NCBI GenBank assembly: GCA_964439955.1
Contig: CAYTPX010000023.1
Span: 1 to 30,626 of the forward strand
Origin: UBA1794 sp964439955
Lineage (GTDB): Bacteria > Bacteroidota > Bacteroidia > Bacteroidales > Bacteroidaceae
Direction of reading: 5' to 3'
DNA: 30,626 bases
Part shown: positions 15,127 to 23,204 of the stretch, in pieces
Position numbering within the stretch: position 1 is the first letter of the stretch
Layout: each line of letters begins with the position of its first letter
The notes under the pieces: model-generated
Told to the model about the DNA's origin: nothing
Databases searched by the model: none
Seen by the model: the letters and a program-made list of their open reading frames with translations, nothing else
Made by a program: the position numbers and the translations under genes

Positions 15127-17400
15127 CTAAAGGTTCTTCTGCCAGTAGTCGGCCATGGTCTTGCGCAGGTGGAGCGTCGTTCCCTCGCGTTCGTTGATGG
15201 AGTGGGAACGCATCGGGTAAGAGACTTGGGAGAAAACCTTGCCGTGCTTGACAAGCTCGTTCACCAGCATTTCGCAATTCTGGTAGTGCACGTTGTCGTC
15301 TCCCGTGCCGTGGATGAGCAAAAGGTTGCCCTCGAGCCCCCCGGCATACGTGATGGGGGAACCTTTGCGGTAGCCCTCGGGGTTGTTCTGCGGGGTGTTC
15401 ATGTAGCGTTCCTGGTAGATGGTGTCATAAAGCCGCTGGTCGGCTACGAAGGCCACGGCAATGCCCGTGGCAAAGACTTTCGGGTAACGGAACATGCAGT
15501 TGAGCGTCTGGCTTCCCCCGCCGCTCCAACCGGTGATTCCCACGCGGGAGGGGTCGAGCCACGGGAAGCGTTCCAGCAGGTCGAGCACCCCGTTTGCCTG
15601 GTCGCGGCTGGCCAGTGTGCCCACCTCGCCGTAGATGCACTTGCGCCACTCGCGTCCCCTGGGAGCTGCCGCGCCGCGGTTGTCGATGCTCACCACGACG
15701 TAGCCCAGTTGCGCCAAGTATTGGTGCCAAAGGTCGCCCCCGCCCCAGACATCCTGCACCGTCGAGCTGGCAGGTTCGCCGTAGACGTCCACGATCATCG
15801 GGTACTTTTTCCCCGTCGAGTCGAAGTCGGCCGGGAGAATCATCCATGCGTCAAGGAGGAGGGAGTCGCTCTTCACCTTGAGGAACTGCTTGGGGCGCAG
15901 CCCGAGCGCTTGGTATTCGGCGCGGGCGCGCTCGTTGGTTGTCAGGGTGCGTACAGGCTTGTGCCCGGGGAAGGAGAGGATTTCGGCCACGGGCGGCGTC
16001 TGCGCGTTGCTGAAGCTGTGCACGGCCCATTTTCCCGTAGGCGACATCTGGTAGGAGTGCTGCCCTTCCTGTCCTTCGGGGCTGAGGCGTTGGCAGGAAG
16101 GGGTGCGCCCTTTCTTGAGGGATGCGCTGTAGAGGTAGCGTTGCGTGTAGTTGTCGGGCGAGGCGATGAAGTAGAGGAGTTGCTTGTCCAAGTCGGTCCC
16201 GACGATTTGGATAAGGTCGAAGTCGCCGGAGGTGATGGGGGTTATTTCCTTCCCGTCGCGGCTTACGCGGTAAAGGTGGCGGAATCCGCTGCGTTCACTC
16301 ATCCAAGTGAAGTAGCGCGCCCCGTCGAGCCAGATGATTTGGTCGTTCGTTTCGACCCAGGCGGCGTCGTTCTCGGTGAAGATGTTCTGCGGTGCCGCCC
16401 CTTCGGCGAGGGCTACGGTCCAGACGCGGTTGGTGTTTTGCTCGCGGTTCATCTGCTGTATGAACAATTCGTTGCTTCCGGGGATGAATTCCATGCGGGG
16501 GATGTACATCTCACGCGGGTCGCCGGGCAGCTCCACCCAGTGCGTCTCGCCGCCCCCGACGGGGATGTAGCCCACTTTCACCGCCGAGTTCATCGTCCCG
16601 GCCTTGGGGTAGGGGAAGTGGAGCACGGTGGGGTAGATGGAATCCACGTTGTCTATCATGTCGAACACGCCCGTCCCTTGCGTGTCGCTCTGCCAGTATG
16701 CGATGAAACGCCCGTCGGGGCTGAAGCGGAAACCGTCGCGGCAGGAAAATTCTTCCTCGTAAACCCAGTCGAACGTGCCGTTCACGATGTGTTCGCCCCC
16801 GTCCGTTGTCAGTTGCCGTGGCTGCACGCTGCCCTCGGCGGTGGCAGGCTCGATGTAGATATTGTTGCGGCACACGTAGGCCACGTTCGCCCCGTCGGGC
16901 GAGAACTTGGCAAACATCAGGGAACTTCCGGGCAGGCCTTTCCCCAGCTGGCGCAGCGCGCCGGAAGAAAGGTCGAGCAGCCAGTAGTCGCCGCGTGTGT
17001 CGTACCGCCAGACGCGCCGCGTGTTGTTGTAGATGAGCACCTTCTTGTTGTCATCGCTCCATACCAGGCTGCGTACGGCGAGCGCCTTCCCGCTCTCCGG
17101 GTCGCGCAACATGGAGGAGGGGATGAGCACTTGGCGCGATTCGTCGGCCACATTGTAGGAGGCCACTTCCACGCCTTCGCCGTTTCCTGCCGGCTCGATG
17201 CGCGAATAACTCCCGCCGTTGGCCATCCAGACGGGGGAAGGCGCGTATTCGGTATGGATTAACCCGCCGTTCACCACCTGCTCCAGCGTCAGGGGGGCGG
17301 GACTTTGCGCGGCCAAGGGCAGCGCAAGGGCGGCGGCCAGCAAGGCCGCCGGAAAGGAATGCGTGGTTTTCATAAGCTGTTCCGTCGTCGTTTTTTTCAT
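15127..17400 (-). CDS. Dipeptidyl peptidase IV-like serine peptidase (family S9), exported
   Basis: A 757-residue secreted or periplasmic peptidase that should cut X-Pro or X-Ala dipeptides from peptide N-termini. A signal peptide (AALLAAALALPLAAQ) is followed by the DPP IV beta-propeller (about 50-500), which includes the DWVYEEEF motif whose paired glutamates bind the substrate amino terminus. The alpha/beta hydrolase domain holds the catalytic triad: S626 (GWSGGGS), D701 (HGTGDDNVHYQN) and H733 (SHSINE). Length is similar to other Bacteroidales DPP IV enzymes. There are two possible starts: ATG 17400, or ATG 17373 (MKTTHSF), which gives a more ordinary signal peptide. The promoter starts RNA near 17406, so the second would have a more usual leader. 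The gene is divergent from typA. Confidence 0.92.
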   Translation of the reverse strand: MKKTTTEQLMKTTHSFPAALLAAALALPLAAQSPAPLTLEQVVNGGLIHTEYAPSPVWMANGGSYSRIEPAGNGEGVEVASYNVADESRQVLIPSSMLRDPESGKALAVRSLVWSDDNKKVLIYNNTRRVWRYDTRGDYWLLDLSSGALRQLGKGLPGSSLMFAKFSPDGANVAYVCRNNIYIEPATAEGSVQPRQLTTDGGEHIVNGTFDWVYEEEFSCRDGFRFSPDGRFIAYWQSDTQGTGVFDMIDNVDSIYPTVLHFPYPKAGTMNSAVKVGYIPVGGGETHWVELPGDPREMYIPRMEFIPGSNELFIQQMNREQNTNRVWTVALAEGAAPQNIFTENDAAWVETNDQIIWLDGARYFTWMSERSGFRHLYRVSRDGKEITPITSGDFDLIQIVGTDLDKQLLYFIASPDNYTQRYLYSASLKKGRTPSCQRLSPEGQEGQHSYQMSPTGKWAVHSFSNAQTPPVAEILSFPGHKPVRTLTTNERARAEYQALGLRPKQFLKVKSDSLLLDAWMILPADFDSTGKKYPMIVDVYGEPASSTVQDVWGGGDLWHQYLAQLGYVVVSIDNRGAAAPRGREWRKCIYGEVGTLASRDQANGVLDLLERFPWLDPSRVGITGWSGGGSQTLNCMFRYPKVFATGIAVAFVADQRLYDTIYQERYMNTPQNNPEGYRKGSPITYAGGLEGNLLLIHGTGDDNVHYQNCEMLVNELVKHGKVFSQVSYPMRSHSINEREGTTLHLRKTMADYWQKNL

Positions 17401-17412
17401 TCAACCGTGCCG

Positions 17413-17420
17413 CAAAGTTA
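17413..17420 (-). promoter_or_regulatory. -7 promoter element for the dipeptidyl peptidase gene
   Basis: TAACTTTG on the minus strand is a full match to TAnnTTTG. The start point would be near 17406, only about 6 nt before the first possible ATG (17400) and 33 nt before the second (17373). Confidence 0.55.
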
Positions 17421-17445
17421 GGAAAAAGGGGCGAATCCGCCCGGC

Positions 17446-17533
17446 CCCTGCCGCGGAATTGGAAAAAGAGGCGGCGTTTCCCGCCAAAAGCGGCGGCACT
17501 TTTAGCCCCAAGCGCCGCATCTTTTCATGCAAA
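17446..17533. repeat. 22-bp phased repeat array K (4 units)
   Basis: Units at 17446 (weak), 17468, 17490 and 17512, with cores GGCGTTTCCCGCCAAAA, GGCACTTTTAGCCCCAA and CATCTTTTCATGCAAA. The array lies between the two divergent promoters of the peptidase and typA genes, so here it is probably not transcribed from either. Confidence 0.7.
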
Positions 17534-17559
17534 GCCCTGCGGCGCAAAGTTTTTTTCCG

Positions 17560-17567
17560 TACCTTTG
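17560..17567 (+). promoter_or_regulatory. -7 promoter element for typA
   Basis: TACCTTTG fully matches TAnnTTTG and is preceded by a T-run (17550-17556). Transcription should start near 17574, about 40 nt before the typA ATG. No good -33 TTTG is seen. Confidence 0.55.
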
Positions 17568-17614
17568 CGACCAAGATCTGCGCGGATTCCGCAGCAGGAC
17601 AGACATGTGATTTT

Positions 17615-19417
17615 ATGCAAAACATCAGGAACATCGCCATCATCGCACACGTGGATCATGGCAAGACCACGCTGGTTGACAAAATGCTCCTTGCGGGAAA
17701 TCTCTTTCGGGAGAACCAAAGCAAAGGAGAACTCATATTGGACAACAATGACTTGGAGCGAGAACGCGGAATAACCATCCTGTCAAAGAACGTTTCCATC
17801 AACTACAAGGGGACAAAGATCAACATCATCGACACCCCGGGGCACAGTGATTTCGGGGGCGAAGTGGAGCGCGTGCTCAACATGGCCGACGGTTGCATCC
17901 TTTTGGTCGATGCCTTCGAGGGGCCGATGCCGCAGACGCGTTTCGTCCTGCAGAAGGCCTTGGAAATAGGCCTTAAGCCGCTGGTCGTGGTCAATAAGGT
18001 AGACAAGCCGAATTGCAGGCCGGAGGAAGTTTACGAGATGGTCTTTGACCTGATGTTCAGCCTCAATGCCACGGAAGAGCAGTTGGACTTCCCCGTCATT
18101 TACGGCTCGGCCAAGAACGGGTGGATGAGTACCGATTGGAAGCAGCCCACCGATAATATATTGCCCTTGCTGGACGCGATCGTCGAACACATCCCCGCGC
18201 CCGAACAGCTCGAGGGAACGCCGCAGATGCTTATTACTTCGCTCGATTACTCCAGTTATACAGGCCGGATTGCGATAGGCCGCGTACACCGGGGCACGCT
18301 GCGCGAGGGAATGAACGTGACGCTTGTCAAGCGCGACCGGAGCGAAGTGAAAGCCAAGATAAAGGAACTCCACGTTTTCGAAGGCATGGGCAGGAAAAAG
18401 ACCGAGTCCGTTTCCTCCGGGGATATATGCGCCTTGGTAGGGCTGGAGCAGTTTGAGATAGGAGATACTGTGTGCGACTACGAAGTGCCCGAGCCTTTGC
18501 CGCCAATTGCGGTGGACGAGCCCACGATGAGCATGCTTTTTACCATAAACGACTCGCCTTTTTACGGGCAGGACGGCAAGTTTGTTACATCGCGCCATAT
18601 CCAGGACCGGTTGGACCGGGAGCTTGAGAAGAATCTGGCGTTGCGCGTCGAGAAAAGGGTCGGGGATGACGGGAAATGGCTTGTATTCGGCCGTGGCGTG
18701 TTGCACCTCTCTGTGCTGATAGAGACCATGCGCCGCGAAGGATACGAGCTGCAAGTGGGGCAGCCGCAGGTCATCATCAAGGAAATTGGCGGCGTAAAAT
18801 GCGAACCCATCGAGGAGTTGACTGTCAATGTGCCGGAGGAATTTGCCAGCAAGATTATAGACATGGCCACGCGGCGCAAGGGCGAAATGACGAGCATGGA
18901 GAGCGTGGGCGACCGGGTAAACTTGGAATTCCTTATTCCCTCCCGCGGTATCATCGGATTGCGCAACAACGTCCTGACGGCCTCGCAAGGCGAAGCCATC
19001 ATGGCCCACCGCTTTAAAGAATACCAGCCGTATAAAGGCGACATCCAACGCCGCACGAACGGGTCGATGATAGCCATGGAGGGCGGAACTAGCTTCGCTT
19101 ATGCCATAGACAAGCTGCAAGACCGCGGCAAGTTCTTCATTCACCCGCAAGAGGAGGTGTACGCCGGACAGGTAGTGGGGGAACATTGCAAAGAAAACGA
19201 CTTGGTTGTCAATGTAACCAAGTCGAAAAAGCTCACGAACATGCGTGCTTCCGGGTCCGACGAGAAAGCCCGTCTCGTACCGCCCGTTATTTTCTCCTTG
19301 GAAGAAGCGTTGGAGTACATAAAAGAAGACGAATATGTCGAGATAACTCCCAAACATATGCGCTTGCGCAAGATAATCCTCGACGAAAACGAGCGTAAGC
19401 GCGCTAACCGAAACTAA
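17615..19417 (+). CDS. typA: Ribosome-associated translational GTPase TypA/BipA
   Basis: A 600-residue GTPase related to EF-G that binds the ribosome and helps 50S assembly and stress or cold adaptation. GTPase motifs in order: G1 AHVDHGKTTLVDKML (about 11-25), G2 region RERGITILSKN, G3 DTPGHSDFGGEVERV, G4 NKVDKPN and G5 GSAKNGW. Domain II (about 200-290) and the EF-G-like domains follow, with VFGRGVLHLSVLIETMRREG at about 350-369. The BipA-specific C-terminus (ERNGSM-type segment, here RRTNGSMIAMEGG, and NVTKSKKLTNMRASGSDE) is complete. The frame is open upstream to 17219, but that crosses the promoter and repeats, so ATG 17615 (MQNIRNIAII) is the start. An exported nitroreductase gene follows after 6 nt. 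Confidence 0.97.
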   Translation: MQNIRNIAIIAHVDHGKTTLVDKMLLAGNLFRENQSKGELILDNNDLERERGITILSKNVSINYKGTKINIIDTPGHSDFGGEVERVLNMADGCILLVDAFEGPMPQTRFVLQKALEIGLKPLVVVNKVDKPNCRPEEVYEMVFDLMFSLNATEEQLDFPVIYGSAKNGWMSTDWKQPTDNILPLLDAIVEHIPAPEQLEGTPQMLITSLDYSSYTGRIAIGRVHRGTLREGMNVTLVKRDRSEVKAKIKELHVFEGMGRKKTESVSSGDICALVGLEQFEIGDTVCDYEVPEPLPPIAVDEPTMSMLFTINDSPFYGQDGKFVTSRHIQDRLDRELEKNLALRVEKRVGDDGKWLVFGRGVLHLSVLIETMRREGYELQVGQPQVIIKEIGGVKCEPIEELTVNVPEEFASKIIDMATRRKGEMTSMESVGDRVNLEFLIPSRGIIGLRNNVLTASQGEAIMAHRFKEYQPYKGDIQRRTNGSMIAMEGGTSFAYAIDKLQDRGKFFIHPQEEVYAGQVVGEHCKENDLVVNVTKSKKLTNMRASGSDEKARLVPPVIFSLEEALEYIKEDEYVEITPKHMRLRKIILDENERKRANRN

Positions 19418-19423
19418 CTGCTT

Positions 19424-20044
19424 ATGAACAAAAAGTTTTTCCTCCCCCTGTTGCTGGGGTGCCTCTTCTTGCCTGTTACGGCAGTGGAGCTGTCTGCGCA
19501 AGCAGCCACTGACAACGAAGTAATCCGCACGATTATGGAACGGCGCAGCATCCGCCAATATAAGGACCAAGCCGTTCCCAAAGAACTGCTGGAGCAAATT
19601 GTAGAATGCGGGATCAATGCGCCGAGCGGCATGAACAAGCAGCCGTGGCAAGTGCGGGTTGTTACCGATCCGGCGTTTATTTCGGACTTGACCGCCCTCT
19701 ATGTGGAGCAGAACCCGCGTGTCGCCGAGGACAAGTCTTTCAAGAACATGTTCCGCAATGCGCCGGCAGTCATCTTCATCGCCTCGCCCGAGGACGGGAG
19801 CGGCCAAATCGATTGCGGCCTCATGGGGGGCAACATGCTGATTGCGGCGCAGTCGCTGGGGCTGGGTACTTGCTGTTTGGGCGGCCCGGTGGCCTTCTTT
19901 AAGTCAGAAGCCGCCTCTCCTTTCCTTGAGAAGCTCAACTTGCCCGCTGGTTACCAGTTGCTTTATGCCATCGGCGTGGGTTATCCCGATGAAAGCCCTG
20001 CTGCCAAACCGCGCGACGCACAGAAAGTGCAATACATAGAATAG
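19424..20044 (+). CDS. Nitroreductase-family protein with an N-terminal export signal
   Basis: A 206-residue flavin reductase-like protein. After a likely signal peptide (MNKKFFLPLLLGCLFLPVTA, cleavage probably near residue 26), the mature part has the nitroreductase pattern: IMERRSIRQYKDQAVP (FMN phosphate site), ECGINAPSGMNKQPW (the AP.G.N.QPW FMN motif), CGLMGGNMLIAAQSLGLGTCCLGG and LYAIGVGYPDE. Family members reduce nitro groups, quinones or flavins with NAD(P)H in the cytoplasm; export would separate such an enzyme from NAD(P)H, so its electron source is unclear. There is no lipobox cysteine directly after the hydrophobic core. It starts 6 nt after typA and is probably cotranscribed with it. 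The stop codon lies inside the first unit of array L. Confidence 0.88.
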   Translation: MNKKFFLPLLLGCLFLPVTAVELSAQAATDNEVIRTIMERRSIRQYKDQAVPKELLEQIVECGINAPSGMNKQPWQVRVVTDPAFISDLTALYVEQNPRVAEDKSFKNMFRNAPAVIFIASPEDGSGQIDCGLMGGNMLIAAQSLGLGTCCLGGPVAFFKSEAASPFLEKLNLPAGYQLLYAIGVGYPDESPAAKPRDAQKVQYIE

Positions 20045-20170
20045 GCGTTCTTGACGGGAAGCCTTGGCGTTTTCTTGCAAAAGCGCCGGGGCTTTCGGTG
20101 GAAAGCGCTGCCTGTTGTCCGGGGAAGTGCCTGCACTTCCGTTGGGGACAGGCGGCGCTTTTCGTCTTCA
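20039..20170. repeat. 22-bp phased repeat array L (6 units)
   Basis: Six consecutive 22-bp units from 20039: 20061, 20083, 20105, 20127 and 20149 follow. Cores include GGCGTTTTCTTGCAAAA, GGGGCTTTCGGTGGAAA and GCACTTCCGTTGGGGA. The first contains the nitroreductase stop (20042-20044) and the last reaches the aroA stop (20168-20170), so the convergent gap is repeat from stop to stop. The outer two units are the most degenerate. Confidence 0.75.
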
Positions 20171-21472
20171 GGGTTGTTCCTCGATGGAGAAAGCTGCGCG
20201 GCGCAGCACGTCCCAGTAGGCCGGAAAAGACTTGCTGACTACTTCGGGGTTTTCGATTACTATGTGCCCCGTTTTCAGTGCCGCGGGCGCGAAAGCCATG
20301 GCCATGCGGTGGTCTTCGTAGGTGGCGATGGGGGCTTCCGCCCCGCAGGGCGGAAGGTCGCCGGGGGAGTCTTGCCCCGGTGTCCAGTGGAGCACGGTGC
20401 CTTGGCATCCGTCGTTGGCCTCTCCGATGGAGAAGCCCAGCTTCCGCATTTCCGCGCGTAGGGCCGCGATGCGGTCCGTCTCCTTGATTTTCAGGCTTTG
20501 CAGCCCACTGAACCGGAACGGGATGCCCAGCAGCGGGCACGTCACCACGAGGGTCTGGGCCAAGTCGGGGCAGCGCAGGAAGTCTGCCTCATACGTTTCG
20601 CCCGGGGCGAGGAGGGGCTTTCCGCATGTCAAGCGCACTCCCCCGTCCGTAAATTCCGTGTGGATGCCCAGCGGGGCGAACAGCCCCGCCACGCAACTGT
20701 CGCCTTGGTGGCTTCCCGGGTACAGGTGGGGCAGGAAAAGGCTTCCGCCCCCGGGGGCAAGGGCGAGCATCTCGTAGGCATACGAGGCTGCGCTCCAGTC
20801 GTTTTCCACGGTGTATTCCGTAGGCCGGTAAGGCACCGGTTCCACGCGTAGCCTCCCGTTCCCGTTCGCTCCCGCAGCCCCCGGTTCGTCCGTCCAGCGG
20901 GCTTGCGCGCCGAAGGAGCGCATCATTTCCAAGGTAAGGTCGATGTAAGGCCGCGAAACGACCGTGCCTTCCAACTCCAAGTCCAGTCCCTCGGGCAGGA
21001 GAGGGGCTACCATGAGCAGGGCGGAGACGTACTGCGAACTGACGCTGGCGGGCAGCTTCAGGCTTTTCCCGGCCAGCTTCCGCCCGCGGATACGCAGGGG
21101 GGGGAAGCCGGGGTTGCCGAGGTACTCGATGTCAGCCCCGAGGCTGCGCAACGCGTCGGCCAGCACCCCGATGGGGCGCTGCTTCATCCGTTCGGTCCCC
21201 GTTAGGGTACGCTCGCCGGGCGTCACCGCGTAAAAGGCCGTCAGGAAGCGCATGGCCGTCCCCGCCGCCTTGATGTCCACTTCCCTCAGGTGCGGGTGTT
21301 CCAAGGCGTGGGCCATGACGAGCGTGTCGTCGCAGTCCGAGAGGTTGTCCAGTTTGGCCAGCGGCCCTTTGGCCAAGGCCTGCAGGAGGAGTGCGCGGTT
21401 GCTGACGCTTTTTGATGCCGGCAGGTTCATCGTGCCTTCAAGCCGCCGGGGGGCTGTGATGGAGTACTTCAT
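20168..21472 (-). CDS. aroA: 5-enolpyruvylshikimate-3-phosphate synthase
   Basis: Joins shikimate 3-phosphate with phosphoenolpyruvate, the sixth shikimate-pathway step. The protein is 434 residues. It opens MKYSITAPRRLEGTMNLPASKSVSNRALLLQAL, of which PASKSVSNRA holds the catalytic lysine and substrate-binding serine. AAGTAMRFLTAFYAV matches the PEP-binding GTAMR motif, and KIKETDRIAALRAEMRKLG is the second family signature. EDHRMAMAFA near the C-terminus is also conserved. An ATG four codons upstream (21484) lies within the promoter element TACCTTTG, so RNA from that promoter cannot contain it; I use ATG 21472. The gene is monocistronic, convergent with the nitroreductase gene, and flanked by repeat arrays on both sides. 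Confidence 0.95.
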   Translation of the reverse strand: MKYSITAPRRLEGTMNLPASKSVSNRALLLQALAKGPLAKLDNLSDCDDTLVMAHALEHPHLREVDIKAAGTAMRFLTAFYAVTPGERTLTGTERMKQRPIGVLADALRSLGADIEYLGNPGFPPLRIRGRKLAGKSLKLPASVSSQYVSALLMVAPLLPEGLDLELEGTVVSRPYIDLTLEMMRSFGAQARWTDEPGAAGANGNGRLRVEPVPYRPTEYTVENDWSAASYAYEMLALAPGGGSLFLPHLYPGSHQGDSCVAGLFAPLGIHTEFTDGGVRLTCGKPLLAPGETYEADFLRCPDLAQTLVVTCPLLGIPFRFSGLQSLKIKETDRIAALRAEMRKLGFSIGEANDGCQGTVLHWTPGQDSPGDLPPCGAEAPIATYEDHRMAMAFAPAALKTGHIVIENPEVVSKSFPAYWDVLRRAAFSIEEQP

Positions 21473-21481
21473 ATCGGCAGG

Positions 21482-21489
21482 CAAAGGTA
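21482..21489 (-). promoter_or_regulatory. -7 promoter element for aroA
   Basis: Minus-strand TACCTTTG, a full match to TAnnTTTG, ends only 9 nt before the aroA ATG at 21472. The start point would fall near 21475, giving almost no leader. It overlaps the edge of repeat array M. Confidence 0.5.
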
Positions 21490-21595
21490 CGTTTTTCCAC
21501 GGAAAAACGTGTGCTGCCCGTCCGGAAAAGCGCCTCGCCTTCCGGTGGAAAGTGCCAAGGCTTTTCCCGCAGAATGCTGGCGCTTTCTGCGCGGC
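21486..21595. repeat. 22-bp phased repeat array M (5 units)
   Basis: Units at 21486, 21508, 21530, 21552 and 21574, with cores GTTTTTCCACGGAAAAA, CCGTCCGGAAAA, CGCCTTCCGGTGGAAA, AGGCTTTTCCCGCAGA and GCGCTTTCTGCGCGGC. The array fills most of the gap between yidD and aroA, and its first unit overlaps the aroA -7 element. Confidence 0.75.
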
Positions 21596-21633
21596 ACGGC
21601 GGGGCTGTTGCGTGTACCTGCAAGGGTCTTGGT

Positions 21634-21876
21634 TCAGGGTACGGGGTCATACCCGCTGCCGCCCCAGGGATGGCAGCGGAGAAGGCGGCGCAGGGTGAGC
21701 CAAAGTCCCTTGGCGGGGCCGTGCTTCTTGAGCGCCTCGACGGCGTATTGCGAGCACGTCGGGGTGAACCGGCACGTGGGGGGGAACATGGGGGAGAGGG
21801 CGTAGCGGTAGAAGTAGACGGGGAGCAGGAGCAGGAACGTGGCCGCTTTGCGCAGGAAGAGCAAGAGGCGTCTCAT
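21634..21876 (-). CDS. yidD: Membrane protein insertion efficiency factor YidD
   Basis: An 80-residue protein thought to help YidC insert proteins into the inner membrane. A basic, hydrophobic helix (RRLLLFLRKAATFLLLLPVY) is followed by the family core: YRYALSPMFPPTCRFTPTCS, then QYAVEALKKHGPAKGLWLTL and RLLRCHPWGGSGYDPVP, with the three conserved cysteines present. The ATG overlaps the rnpA stop (ATGA), so the two are translationally linked. Pairing with rnpA is the usual context for this gene, and it ends the long minus-strand run. Confidence 0.95.
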   Translation of the reverse strand: MRRLLLFLRKAATFLLLLPVYFYRYALSPMFPPTCRFTPTCSQYAVEALKKHGPAKGLWLTLRRLLRCHPWGGSGYDPVP

Positions 21877-22439
21877 AGTGCGGGGGCTGTTTCGCCGGAA
21901 GGGGCGGCCGGGTCCGGGGAAGGGTTTTGGGAAGAAGCCCGGCTTCCTTGCAGGCGTGTGTTGAGCCGGGCGAGCACTTCGCCCATGGCGCGGGCGACTT
22001 GGGCGGTGGAGTGGGAGCTTTTCCCCATCCATACGAAGGCCAGGCTGTAGCGTAGGCCGGTGCTTGCGGCTGTCTCCATGAAGTCGTGGCGCAGGAGGCG
22101 GTAGGCCTCGCGCATCTGGCGCTTGGCCCGGTTGCGGCGGACGGCGCGCTTGAATGAGCGTTTGGAGACGCTGAAGAGGACTTCGACGCACGGTTGCCCC
22201 TCGGTTTGCAGCGCTTCGGGCACGGGGCGGCAGAGGGCGCGCAGGGGGAAGCAGGTGGTGCTGAGGAGATCGGGGGCGTTTTTCGCGAATAGATGGTCGA
22301 TGGGCAACTTGCGGCACAGGTGTTCGCTCTTCTTCAACTTGCGGTAGGGAAGCTGTGCGGCAGCATAAAGCGTAGCCAAGCCGCGGGGGACGGCTTGGCT
22401 GCGTATGTCTTTTTTCGGGAAAGTCGGATGCCTCTCCAT
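21873..22439 (-). CDS. rnpA: Ribonuclease P protein component
   Basis: Protein subunit of RNase P, which trims the 5' leader of tRNA precursors. The family core is recognisable: KKSEHLCRKLPIDHLFAKN (about 36-54), VEVLFSVSKRSFKRAVRRNR, then AKRQMREAYRLLRHD (the RNR motif region, about 97-118), and SLAFVWMG. At 188 residues it is much longer than the usual 110-140. About 35 residues precede the core, and the end (QGSRASSQNPSPDPAAPSGE, then TAPAL) is a disordered serine/proline/alanine tail. DNA coding for that tail shows weak 22-bp repeat character (21878-21921). No other ATG lies near the core, so I keep 22439 as the start, 9 nt after hemD. Confidence 0.9.
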   Translation of the reverse strand: MERHPTFPKKDIRSQAVPRGLATLYAAAQLPYRKLKKSEHLCRKLPIDHLFAKNAPDLLSTTCFPLRALCRPVPEALQTEGQPCVEVLFSVSKRSFKRAVRRNRAKRQMREAYRLLRHDFMETAASTGLRYSLAFVWMGKSSHSTAQVARAMGEVLARLNTRLQGSRASSQNPSPDPAAPSGETAPAL

Positions 22440-22448
22440 TCGGCATTG

Positions 22449-23201
22449 CTATTTCACGCCGTTTTCCCTCTTGATGTATTGGTCAAGGGCGGCAGTGATG
22501 GAGGGCGCTTCCGGCGTGGGGGCTTGCAGGTCGAGGCGCAGGCCTGCGTCGATGACGGCCTTGGCCGTCTGCGGCCCGAAGCATCCGATCCTCTGGTCGC
22601 CTTGTTGGTAGTTGGGGAAGTTCTTCAGTAACGAGGCGATTCCCGCGGGGGTAAAGAAGACGAGGAGGTCGAAATCGGCCAGTTGCCCTCCTTGGAACTC
22701 GTTGCTGACCGTGCGGTACATGACGCCTTCGGAGTGGGTTATCTTATGCGCATCCATGAAATCGGGCACTTCGTTGCTGTGCACGTCGCTCACAGGGGTG
22801 AAGTATTTTTCTTTGGGATGCTTGAGGATAATGGGTTTGAGGTCTTCAAACTTGTTGCCTTCGCCAAAGAAGATTTTCCTTTTGCGGTACTGTACGTACT
22901 TTTGGATGTAGAGCGAGATGGATTCCGAGAGGCAGAAATATTTCATGGTCTCGGGGATGACGACGCGCATTTCCTCGCAGAGGTTGAAAAAGTGGTCGAT
23001 AGCGTGCCGCGAGGTGAAGATGACCGCAGTATGCTCCAAGATAGAAATCTTCTGTTGTCTGAATTCTTTGGACGAAACCGCTTCTACTTTGATGAATGGG
23101 TGGAAAACAATTTCTACCCCGTACCTTGCCGCGATGTCAAAATATGGGGATTTCTCGGTCGTGGGTTTGGGCTGAGAGATAAGAATTCTGCGGATGCTCA
23201 C
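22449..23201 (-). CDS. hemD: Uroporphyrinogen-III synthase (HemD family)
   Basis: Closes and rearranges hydroxymethylbilane to uroporphyrinogen III in tetrapyrrole synthesis. The 250-residue protein has the two-domain HemD pattern: RRILISQPKPTTEKSPYFDI at the start, HTAVIFTSRHAIDHFF (the conserved '.FTS..A...F' strand) and, in the second domain, DLLVFFTPAGIASLLKNF and GCFGPQTAKAVIDAGL (the 'G..TA..A...G' signature). Sequence conservation in this family is low, so the call rests on these two repeats and on its place between DUF4271 and rnpA, a neighbourhood I recognise in Bacteroidales. It starts 3 nt after the DUF4271 stop and may also have its own promoter at 23284-23291. Confidence 0.87.
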   Translation of the reverse strand: MSIRRILISQPKPTTEKSPYFDIAARYGVEIVFHPFIKVEAVSSKEFRQQKISILEHTAVIFTSRHAIDHFFNLCEEMRVVIPETMKYFCLSESISLYIQKYVQYRKRKIFFGEGNKFEDLKPIILKHPKEKYFTPVSDVHSNEVPDFMDAHKITHSEGVMYRTVSNEFQGGQLADFDLLVFFTPAGIASLLKNFPNYQQGDQRIGCFGPQTAKAVIDAGLRLDLQAPTPEAPSITAALDQYIKRENGVK

Positions 23202-23204
23202 AAT

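Noticed and set aside
14899..17262. 787-residue plus-strand open frame opposite the dipeptidyl peptidase gene
   Set aside because: It is the antisense shadow of a well-supported gene with a complete catalytic triad; its translation has no recognisable domain and reflects scarce stop codons in GC-rich DNA. The same holds for 671-1861, 3160-4602, 8685-10136, 11001-12593, 12794-14587 and 17783-19807.
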